IMG/VR virus record: IMGVR_UViG_3300018892_000009
Location: 1-46,420 of that record
Length of the DNA: 46,420 bases
DNA from: a virus
Reading direction: 5' to 3' (one strand)
The first letter of the stretch is position 1; every line of letters starts with the position of its first letter. The notes under the pieces are model-generated. The model saw only the letters and a list, made by a program, of their open reading frames with translations, had not been told where the DNA came from and ran no database searches. Of the stretch, positions 40,425 through 45,947 are shown piece after piece. Both the position numbers and the translations under genes were made by a program.

Positions 40425-40551
40425 TAAACCCCTCTAACCAGATAGGTTTGTGAGGGGTTCGGTGTGGAGTGCTTAGTAAGCCTGACTCTCTTGGCGACCG
40501 GAGTGACCCGGTGAGCTTCAACCTCATATGCCTGGGCTTTTCGCTCTCCAC
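40425..40551 (-). ncRNA. Small structured RNA 1, about 127 nt (paralogue of RNA 2)
   Basis: It has a promoter TTGACA-18-TATATT (40587-40558) and ends in AACCCCTC/GAGGGGTT (40459-40427). It shares blocks with RNA 2: TATGAGGTTGAAGC, CGCCAAGAGA, CTTACTA and CCTATCTGGTTA. The outer stem is GTGGAG/CTCCAC here and GTGAAGG/CCTTCAC in RNA 2, with a G-C to A-T compensating change. The inner hairpin is ACCGG/CCGGT here and GGTA-GAGA-TACC there. Conserved single-stranded blocks between covarying helices are the mark of a functional RNA. No open frame of useful length. Confidence 0.75.
40427..40459 (-). terminator. Terminator of small RNA 1
   Basis: AACCCCTC (40459-40452) and GAGGGGTT (40434-40427) form an 8-bp stem, followed by TAAC. 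The loop contains AACC-TATCT-GGTT. Confidence 0.65.
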
Positions 40552-40557
40552 CCTTTT

Positions 40558-40587
40558 AATATAACACCATTGTCTAGAGGGTGTCAA
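40558..40587 (-). promoter_or_regulatory. Promoter of small RNA 1
   Basis: Minus strand TTGACA (40587-40582), 18 bases, TATATT (40563-40558), preceded by GTGT as in RNA 2 and large RNA B. Confidence 0.8.
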
Positions 40588-40607
40588 GAGGTTTGACCAA
40601 CTTTTTC

Positions 40608-40622
40608 TGTGATAACAATGTA
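40608..40622. repeat. 15-bp inverted repeat, right arm
   Basis: TGTGATAACAATGTA, exact reverse complement of 40392-40406. Confidence 0.75.
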
Positions 40623-40739
40623 ACGCCCTAGGTTGGGCTGTGGGACGCTTTAGTGGGTTAGCCGTTACGTTGCCCCATTCTTGAGCGCTAACACGTCCTA
40701 GCGCCTCACAGGTGGCAGTGCTATACTTTACACCCTCAA

Positions 40740-40869
40740 AGCGAAACCCCCTTAACCAGATAGGCTTGTAGGGGGTTTCTTGTGAAGGAGCTAGTAAGCT
40801 TGGTTCTCTTGGCGGGTATCTCTACCGGGCTTCAACCTCATATACCGGAGCGGTTTGCTTTCCCTTCAC
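40740..40869 (-). ncRNA. Small structured RNA 2, about 130 nt (paralogue of RNA 1)
   Basis: Promoter TTGACA-17-TATATT (40904-40876) and a strong terminator GAAACCCCC/GGGGGTTTC (40779-40743). It carries the same conserved blocks as RNA 1 in the same order, with compensating changes in two helices, and lies 318 bases from it in tandem. Local duplication followed by divergence under structural constraint is the simplest reading. It is not a tRNA: no T-loop or acceptor pattern is present. Confidence 0.76.
40743..40779 (-). terminator. Terminator of small RNA 2
   Basis: 9-bp perfect stem GAAACCCCC/GGGGGTTTC, 19-base loop that contains CCTATCTGGTTA, also present in the RNA 1 terminator loop. Confidence 0.75.
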
Positions 40870-40875
40870 TTCTTA

Positions 40876-40904
40876 AATATAACACCCTCAGCAATAGGTG
40901 TCAA
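40876..40904 (-). promoter_or_regulatory. Promoter of small RNA 2
   Basis: Minus strand TTGACA (40904-40899), 17 bases, TATATT (40881-40876). Confidence 0.8.
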
Positions 40905-41029
40905 GCGTTTTAGCAAAAATACTTTAGAGGGTTATCACGGTTTACCAGTCTCAACCCTCAAAGCTTTAACCTGTAAGCGCTTGAGGGTATCGAGCTAGTA
41001 CAAGTCCCAAGGTACATAATATAGATGTC

Positions 41030-41092
41030 CTAACCATCTTCCTCTATTTCCTCTGATGTCCTGATATCTGTATCATCTGGGTACTCATCCAC
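41030..41092 (-). CDS. Acidic micro-peptide, 20 aa
   Basis: GTG start with GGAGGG six bases upstream: MDEYPDDTDIRTSEEIEEDG. It sits behind a promoter (41125-41154). A hairpin CCCTCAA/TTGAGGG lies about 40 bases after the stop. Eleven of 20 residues are acidic. The alternative is that the transcript is another small RNA and the frame is incidental. Confidence 0.4.
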   Translation of the reverse strand: MDEYPDDTDIRTSEEIEEDG

Positions 41093-41124
41093 GGTCAGCC
41101 CTCCATATGTTAGTCCTTAAGAAC

Positions 41125-41154
41125 ATGGTAGCACAATAAACATATGAGTGTCAA
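41125..41154 (-). promoter_or_regulatory. Promoter of the leftward early block, distal end
   Basis: Minus strand TTGACA (41154-41149), 18 bases, TACCAT (41130-41125). It lies back to back with the RNA B promoter (41211), so this is a divergent control region. Confidence 0.6.
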
Positions 41155-41210
41155 TACCTTTATAGAATATCATTCTTTAGACATATCCTAGGGAAATCTT
41201 TCTACAATCC

Positions 41211-41239
41211 TACACACTTCTTGAAAAAGGTGTTATATT
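41211..41239 (+). promoter_or_regulatory. Promoter of large RNA B
   Basis: TACACA (41211-41216), 17 bases, TATATT (41234-41239), followed by AGAGGAGTGGAAGAGGAA, close to the RNA A start AGAAGAGTCAAGAGGAA. Confidence 0.65.
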
Positions 41240-41245
41240 AGAGGA

Positions 41246-42180
41246 GTGGAAGAGGAAGGGCAACCGACCAACCCCACAAGGAATGCGTCAAGCGAGTCAG
41301 CAATGTCAAGCTTGGTTTGTCTGACAGGAGAATATCTAAAAGGGTAACACGTTCCAAGGTGGACAACGTGCGAGAGTATTAGAGAAGATACTGTCTACAT
41401 ATTAGAACCGACCTTATTGGAGTCCACCCCACGACACTAAGGTTCTGATAGCTCTCCTTTGGTATGATACTTTCTTCTTGTAGCGACTCATCGAACCCTT
41501 TGGCAGGGGAGTCTGAAAGTGACGAACTTGGTGTATAAGAGCCATAACCTTACAAGATAGGCGCAAGCTGACAAGAGAGCGAGTTGAGAACCGTGACACC
41601 TTGTGAAGAAGAACCCATCAAGGAAGTGCAAGGGTGAAGAAATAAGATGAGGAGCAATGTTAGAATCCTGAAAGGGCGTCACCTCATCCACTCCGGAGCG
41701 GCAACCGTACCAGAACCCTTAAAGATTGGCAGTCCTTAAGTTGCTAGGATTAAGACACCTCAACGTCTTGGGTGGACAGGCTCTTTAACGGATTAGAACT
41801 AAGGGTAAGAGCCTTAAACCAATCTCACAGCTAGGCGCTCAACGTCTCTAGCCTGGTAGTACCCAGGCAACCGCCCTGAATGGCAACAGGCGCTAAATAA
41901 TCACTTCGCTCCAAGCTTGATGGTTAACCAGGCAAGGCAACGTTAACGCCTCAAAAGCTAACGGTTTAAGGGTAGCGCCCTGACAAGGTGAGTGAAAGAT
42001 TTCTCACTAGCAAGATTACCCGACTAACCGAACCACTTTGATTCATGAGCTGTGGATTGGCGTAAGTGCTAACCATCCGAATACTGGCAACAGTGAGTAG
42101 GTATCCGAGAGGGCAGAACTAGGGGAGCAGGTAGAAGGAAGGGTATTAAGCCTCAGAGTATTATTACTTTGGGGCGTTTT
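41246..42180 (+). ncRNA. Large structured RNA B, about 935 nt
   Basis: No credible coding frame; short frames on both strands look like chance. Long-range exact helices include GGAGTGGA (41243, partly at the start site) with TCCACTCC (41687), GGTGGAC (41358) with GTCCACC (41422), GCCTGG/CCAGGC (41851/41863) and several local hairpins, some with GCAA tetraloops (ACTG-GCAA-CAGT near 42090). The motif GGCAAC recurs about six times, and twice in RNA A. It ends at the hairpin 42151-42174. It resembles large ornate phage RNAs in size and texture, but I cannot name the family. Confidence 0.7.
42151..42180 (+). terminator. Terminator of RNA B
   Basis: CCTCAGAGTA (42151-42160) pairs with TACTTTGGGG (42165-42174; two G-T pairs), 4-base loop, followed by CGTTTT. 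Confidence 0.75.
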
Positions 42181-42190
42181 GCTGTTTATA

Positions 42191-42199
42191 TGGTATGAT
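42191..42199 (+). promoter_or_regulatory. Extended -10 promoter
   Basis: TGG-TATGAT just after the RNA B terminator, 26 bases before the ATG at 42226. It has the same layout as RNA A, terminator, promoter, small gene at 17.8 kb. Confidence 0.5.
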
Positions 42200-42225
42200 G
42201 GATTTATAACCATTCAACCAAGCAC

Positions 42226-42504
42226 ATGAGAACTCTAACCCTAGTACATGAAAAGCAAGGTACATCAGGTACTCAGTCCTACTTTGATAAACCTTATGGT
42301 AGCGGGTTTCTTCTCATTGCCTACCGCGATCGCCATTATCAGGGATGGTACAAGGCTAAAATATGGGTTAATAATGAGCTGGTAGACTCTTGGAAATGTG
42401 AGGACGGGCTATGGACTAACAACACTTCTGGTGTCCAACTTCGACATTTGAGAAGCGTGGTTAAGTACCACGGTAAGAGAATGAAGCAATATAAGACGCA
42501 TTGA
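42226..42504 (+). CDS. Small hypothetical protein, 92 aa
   Basis: ATG after a C/A-rich leader. Aromatic- and basic-rich (YRDRHYQGWYKAKIWVNNEL), ending KYHGKRMKQYKTH. A HIP1 palindrome lies inside the gene (42326). Not recognised; a small beta domain is likely. Confidence 0.7.
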   Translation: MRTLTLVHEKQGTSGTQSYFDKPYGSGFLLIAYRDRHYQGWYKAKIWVNNELVDSWKCEDGLWTNNTSGVQLRHLRSVVKYHGKRMKQYKTH

Positions 42505-42529
42505 CACCCAGCCCTGGTAATGTTATGCT
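42501..42529 (+). promoter_or_regulatory. Sigma70-like promoter
   Basis: TTGACA (42501-42506), 17 bases, TATGCT (42524-42529). It overlaps the stop codon of the previous gene. Confidence 0.65.
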
Positions 42530-42557
42530 TGAGTTACATGGAACCGATTAGAACCTA

Positions 42558-42806
42558 ATGCCTAAAACACCGAACACTATGAAACCTAGCAACATTTTAC
42601 TCTCACAACTCTCAGAGCTTACCGTAGAAGGCATTGAAGTCGTACAACCCTTTGAGGTATTAATGGGACTTAATGAGTCTGACCTTACGGACACTGGAGA
42701 CTTTTACCTGGTAGATGACTTAGATTACATGATAAATGGAAAGTACCACCGCTTGAGCCTAACCAAAAAACCAGACGGTACATATAAAGGCACACTTAAG
42801 TGTTAA
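42558..42806 (+). CDS. Small hypothetical protein, 82 aa
   Basis: Starts MPKTPNTMKPSNILLSQLSE; a second ATG (42579) is possible. Acidic centre (MGLNESDLTDTGDFYLVDDL), basic C-terminus. Own promoter, followed by a strong terminator. Not recognised. Confidence 0.7.
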   Translation: MPKTPNTMKPSNILLSQLSELTVEGIEVVQPFEVLMGLNESDLTDTGDFYLVDDLDYMINGKYHRLSLTKKPDGTYKGTLKC

Positions 42807-42860
42807 TAAGTTCCTAGGCTTCAACGCTTACTAGCCCAGCACCTAGCACCCTCAAAAGTA

Positions 42861-42892
42861 AACCGCTCAAGGTGTCCAACATCTGAGCGGTT
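42861..42892. terminator. Bidirectional terminator
   Basis: AACCGCTCA (42861-42869) pairs with TGAGCGGTT (42884-42892) between convergent genes. Confidence 0.82.
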
Positions 42893-42920
42893 ATTCCTCC
42901 TTTAGTTCATCGCTTTATGG

Positions 42921-43259
42921 TTATGGAGTGCTAGAGGATTCTAGGTGCTGGTCACTGATACCCTCCGAGTGCCGACGTGCTAGGCGCTCATTAAGTCGGT
43001 TCAATGCAGCTTCAAGGTGAGCGATCGCCAGCTCATTCTCTCTACACGGAAACTGACCATTCTTGAACCGTAGCTCATCTAAACAAGCCTCAATAACCTC
43101 AACGATAAAAGCACCATTACGTCCGTTGTCCTTCAGGCTGCCACGTTGCCAAGCTATGCAGAAGCCTACACCGTAGCTCTGCCCTCCATCTGGTACACCA
43201 TCTGTAGTCCAATGGGTAGCTTGCCACTGAGATTGATGAGGAAATACGTTGTCTGTCAT
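42921..43259 (-). CDS. Acb2/Tad1-hairpin-like protein, candidate anti-defence sponge
   Basis: 112 residues. The middle and C-terminal part, NGAFIVEVIEACLDELRFKN, then FPCRENELAIAHLEAALNRL with NERLARRHSEGI, has the pattern NGAF-x-x-x-V-x-x-A...F-x-C-x-EN-x-x-AI-x-x-L-x-x-AL-x-x-L-x-x-R that I associate with phage helical-hairpin proteins grouped with Acb2 and Tad1. Those bind the cyclic nucleotide signals of CBASS and Thoeris immunity. The N-terminal half (WTTDGVPDGGQSYGVGFCIA, then WQRG) is a separate beta domain. Ligand residues cannot be checked by eye, so the function is inferred. ATG with AGGGAG upstream, preceded by an 11-codon leader. Confidence 0.6.
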   Translation of the reverse strand: MTDNVFPHQSQWQATHWTTDGVPDGGQSYGVGFCIAWQRGSLKDNGRNGAFIVEVIEACLDELRFKNGQFPCRENELAIAHLEAALNRLNERLARRHSEGISDQHLESSSTP

Positions 43260-43260
43260 G

Positions 43261-43296
43261 TTACTCCCTAGTCTTAAGTTGCAGCTTGCTAGGCAT
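43261..43296 (-). CDS. Leader peptide, 11 aa
   Basis: MPSKLQLKTRE, with a perfect Shine-Dalgarno (AAAGGAG, seven bases upstream). Its GAGTAA end supplies the next gene's ribosome site (AGGGAG, four bases before the 43259 ATG). Translation of the leader may control or couple that of the hairpin protein. Very short, so chance cannot be excluded. Confidence 0.45.
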   Translation of the reverse strand: MPSKLQLKTRE

Positions 43297-43308
43297 TGTC
43301 ACACTCCT

Positions 43309-43319
43309 TTGTTATAACA
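43309..43319 (-). promoter_or_regulatory. Promoter/operator motif before the leader peptide
   Basis: Minus strand TGTTATAACAA, the same core as 4287-4303 and 7605-7621, directly before the leader's Shine-Dalgarno. Confidence 0.5.
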
Positions 43320-43329
43320 CCCTAAAAGG

Positions 43330-43950
43330 TTATACGTTAACCAGTGGCGCGGTGTTAGCGTTGAGCTTCCCATCGCCAAACACTAAGCGCCAGGGCAGGA
43401 AGGTACAGTCAAATAAGGTATTGCCTGTATCCTTGAGGCTCCTGATGAACTTCTGATGCAGGCTGAAGTCTAGCCCAACATGGCAACCTGCCGACCAGTT
43501 GCCTACCCCACCGCTGTAACCTCGATAAGTTGAGTGTCCGTTGATGCCACACTCAGCACCCGCTACCACTGGCTTACTGGCACGACTGAAGGAGCCATCT
43601 TTGACCCGATGCACTCGGATATTGGCACACTGAACTAAGGACTCGTGAGGGTTTGAGTACCCATGAGTTCCAAATGTCCAAGCGTCCCGGTGCTGACCGT
43701 AGGCAATGAGCGCACACCCAGCGGCGTTCATCGGATTATCCATATAATATTGACCGGGGCGAATGGTTGCCAGTTGCTTAAATGTCACCTCTCCCTTGTC
43801 TGAGACTATTAGGCGCACGTCGTTCCATTGGTCAGGTACTTGGGGAAATAAATCACCATTCGTGTCACAGCTTCCAATGTAGACAACGTTACGTGCCTTG
43901 AGCCTCATACCGTTAGCAACCATAGCCTTGATAATCTTTGAGCCATCCAT
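43330..43950 (-). CDS. YkuD-like peptidoglycan peptidase, endolysin candidate
   Basis: 206 residues. The order FGTHGYSNPHESLVQCANIR, VHRVKD, then AECGINGHSTYRGYSGG and VGNWSAGCHVGLDF matches phage proteins with an L,D-transpeptidase/YkuD-type fold. A conserved His (in INGHS) is followed about 16 residues later by SAGC, the catalytic Cys motif. Enzymes of this type cleave or exchange peptidoglycan stem peptides. As the only free-standing wall enzyme seen, it is the best endolysin candidate. Its ATG lacks a strong Shine-Dalgarno, and no holin lies next to it. Confidence 0.68.
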   Translation of the reverse strand: MDGSKIIKAMVANGMRLKARNVVYIGSCDTNGDLFPQVPDQWNDVRLIVSDKGEVTFKQLATIRPGQYYMDNPMNAAGCALIAYGQHRDAWTFGTHGYSNPHESLVQCANIRVHRVKDGSFSRASKPVVAGAECGINGHSTYRGYSGGVGNWSAGCHVGLDFSLHQKFIRSLKDTGNTLFDCTFLPWRLVFGDGKLNANTAPLVNV

Positions 43951-44004
43951 ACGCTAAACCTTTTGAGTGAACCAAAATGAACCAAACAAAAGCGCTTTAC
44001 GCCC

Positions 44005-44033
44005 TTGCACTATCTAGACTGAGGTGCTACAAT
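44005..44033 (+). promoter_or_regulatory. Sigma70-like promoter
   Basis: TTGCAC (44005-44010), 17 bases, TACAAT (44028-44033) with extended TGC, for two micro-genes. Confidence 0.7.
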
Positions 44034-44066
44034 GAGAGTATCAACACAGAATAAAGGGCTAGCAAC

Positions 44067-44207
44067 ATGGGCAACCTATCACTCTATCATCAGGCTATGT
44101 ACAGGACTAAGAAGCACCCTAAGACCTTCATTGGTACTCTTGAGCAACTTGACGATATTAAGTACTCCCAGCCTCAACGTCCTACCACTAAAGGATTCAA
44201 AGCATAA
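44067..44207 (+). CDS. Micro-protein, 46 aa
   Basis: MGNLSLYHQAMYRTKKHPKT... ending PTTKGFKA. Preferred over the overlapping longer frame from 44032 because AAAGGG sits eight bases upstream of this ATG and its stop shares a base with the next start (TAATG). Basic, unrecognised. Confidence 0.65.
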   Translation: MGNLSLYHQAMYRTKKHPKTFIGTLEQLDDIKYSQPQRPTTKGFKA

Positions 44208-44380
44208 TGTCTAAGAGCAAGCAACGGCAACAGGCGATTAGCGACTTCAAGGATAACCACTCAGAGCGTGTTTACTCTGATGATGGCTCTAGCGTCCGGT
44301 GGGGTGGTATCTGGCATGAGTTTAAAGGGCAAACGTGCCAAGTGCCAACGCCTAAGACGCCTGACAAGCCTAGCGCTTAA
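44207..44380 (+). CDS. Micro-protein, 57 aa
   Basis: MSKSKQRQQAISDFKDNHSE..., with a Trp-containing centre (SSVRWGGIWHEFKGQTC) and a Pro/Lys tail. Coupled to the 46-residue gene (TAATG) and overlapping the gpJ stop by four bases on the opposite strand. Not recognised. Confidence 0.65.
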   Translation: MSKSKQRQQAISDFKDNHSERVYSDDGSSVRWGGIWHEFKGQTCQVPTPKTPDKPSA

Positions 44381-45594
44381 TCGACTACATCCCCTTGGTC
44401 TTGGACGGGTAGACCGCTCCCACGTTCATAAATCTTAGAGTATCCCTCGACATCGACTAGTGTGATAAACATGAAATCAAGTCGGGGAAAACTCCATTTG
44501 TTAGGCATCACTAGGTTATAGGTTGCCATGTTGATGAGCATTGACGTTACTGACTTTACATCTTGGACGCTCCGAGCGGCAAACGTTAGCTCAGACTGTA
44601 GGATTGTAGTGCCTATCTCTAGGTTGCCCGGTGTCAGGTACTCTTGCATGGCTAGATAAATCTCATCAGCTAAGGCGTCTGAGTGCTGGGCTACCACGGC
44701 GGTAACGTCTAGTTGGACTCTGACCGGGTTGAGCGGTTTAACCCAAACGTATGACCCAGCGAAGCACCGTTGGGCTAGCTGGCTTCTGATGCTGCTGCAA
44801 GTTGCTTCACTTGGTAGCGTTCCATCGTTGTAGCAGAAAAATACCGACACGTTGCCGACCTTCCCAGGCATCGACTCTGCATCCATTAAGCCGATAGCCT
44901 TTGGTACGCTGGCAGCTCCAGCTAGTTGCTTTGTTGCCGTCTCGTAGTCCTGAAGGGTTATCAGCGTCTCATTGCTTCTCATCTCGACCTGTACGCGCTT
45001 GATGTAGTCGTACATCTCCTCAAGGTCAGCACCCCCGGTGATAGGCGCTCGGTTGCTTACAGAGTTGATGTAAGGCATTCCTAAAGCGCTACCAGCTACG
45101 GACAACTGAAAGGCTGAAAGGTTCATAAAGCTACCAAGTTGAGATGCTTCGACCGTTACAGTGCCTTCAATGTCTCCGGGCTGAATGGTTAAGCTCTCCA
45201 GGGTTGTGTAGCCGACTAGCTGAGAGCTTACGATTTCATTGGTTGAACGTGCTAAGGGTAGGAATGTCCCAGCGCTGATAAGTACAGGCGTTGAGCGTGG
45301 TTGGTTGAGCAACACTGTAACCTCACCGCTAGCAAATGCACCAGCGCTGCGACGGATACCACTAAAACGCATCATTTCTATGGCTAGAGCTTCTGGGAGG
45401 AGGTTAAGATACCAGCGCTGATATGCTAAAGCGTATGTGATGCCCTCAAATAGAGCGGCTAGGACTGACCCAGATTGCACCATGTTGAGCTTTCCACCGC
45501 TGGCGTTTAGTACCCTCATGTGCATCTGGGTTAACACTTCTTCATCGTTCCGAGGGTCTAACTCGATTTTAGGGATATCAGCATAAATACTCAT
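44377..45594 (-). CDS. Baseplate wedge protein gpJ-like
   Basis: 405 residues of the Baseplate_J family. The N-terminus MVQSGSVLAALFEGITYALA, then LNLLPEALAIEMMRFSGIRR, is typical (A-x-G-x-x-x-R/L-x-A-x-G...). The middle has AGTFLPLARS and the GDIEGTVTVEASQLGSFMNL repeat (G-x-x-GNV-x-x-G-x-I-like), and the C-terminus a beta-rich tail domain. With gpW and gpI it builds the baseplate wedge of P2/Mu-type tails. The ATG overlaps the gpW stop (ATGA). Confidence 0.88.
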   Translation of the reverse strand: MSIYADIPKIELDPRNDEEVLTQMHMRVLNASGGKLNMVQSGSVLAALFEGITYALAYQRWYLNLLPEALAIEMMRFSGIRRSAGAFASGEVTVLLNQPRSTPVLISAGTFLPLARSTNEIVSSQLVGYTTLESLTIQPGDIEGTVTVEASQLGSFMNLSAFQLSVAGSALGMPYINSVSNRAPITGGADLEEMYDYIKRVQVEMRSNETLITLQDYETATKQLAGAASVPKAIGLMDAESMPGKVGNVSVFFCYNDGTLPSEATCSSIRSQLAQRCFAGSYVWVKPLNPVRVQLDVTAVVAQHSDALADEIYLAMQEYLTPGNLEIGTTILQSELTFAARSVQDVKSVTSMLINMATYNLVMPNKWSFPRLDFMFITLVDVEGYSKIYERGSGLPVQDQGDVVD

Positions 45595-45947
45595 ATTGCT
45601 AACCTTAGTTGCTCTGTTAAGTTTGAACCGTTTACACTGTAGGAGACGTTAACCACTGTTAAGCCATCGGTGATAAAGCCTGTGACTGAGTAAGGTACAT
45701 CAGGGTATTCTAACGTAAGAACCTTAAGCGCTGATGATGCTGCACGTATTGACAGGATTAGAGCATCAGTGTTGAACAAGGTTGTCTCGGTTCCGTAGTC
45801 ATCCCGATAGACCCTTTCGCCCCTGACCGTGTTGAGTGCTGAAAGTATTGCGCCTCTGACCTGTTGAGCGTAGTCGCTTGTAGTGTCGATGTCTCCATAC
45901 TTGTTTCGCCTCATAGGATAGACTAGCTCAGTCAGTGTCTCATTCAC
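45591..45947 (-). CDS. Baseplate wedge protein gpW/gp25-like
   Basis: 118 residues. The run YAQQVRGAILSALNTVRGER, then VYRDDYGTETTLFNTDALI, fits the GPW/gp25 family (I-x-x-x-L-x-T-x-x-GER-x-x-x-x-D-x-G). It joins the spike and wedge proteins and is essential for sheath assembly initiation in relatives. It overlaps gpV and gpJ on either side, so the three are one translational unit. Confidence 0.85.
   Translation of the reverse strand: MNETLTELVYPMRRNKYGDIDTTSDYAQQVRGAILSALNTVRGERVYRDDYGTETTLFNTDALILSIRAASSALKVLTLEYPDVPYSVTGFITDGLTVVNVSYSVNGSNLTEQLRLAI

Noticed and set aside
40392-40622. Similarity of TGTGATAACAATGTA to the lac operator
   Set aside because: It is only partial (GATAACAA) and can be explained by chance in a promoter-like sequence; no LacI homologue is seen.
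40425-40904. tRNA genes
   Set aside because: No acceptor/T-loop pattern (such as GGTTCGAATCC) fits these units, nor did I see one elsewhere in the window.
41246-42180. CRISPR array or group I intron in the large RNA region
   Set aside because: The recurring GGCAAC is far too short and irregular for CRISPR repeats. Flanks are intergenic, so no interrupted gene exists, and I found no group I core.
44032-44214. 60-codon frame starting MRVSTQNKGLATWATY
   Set aside because: It overlaps the 46-residue frame (44067) that has a Shine-Dalgarno and a TAATG junction to the next gene; this frame starts on the promoter -10.
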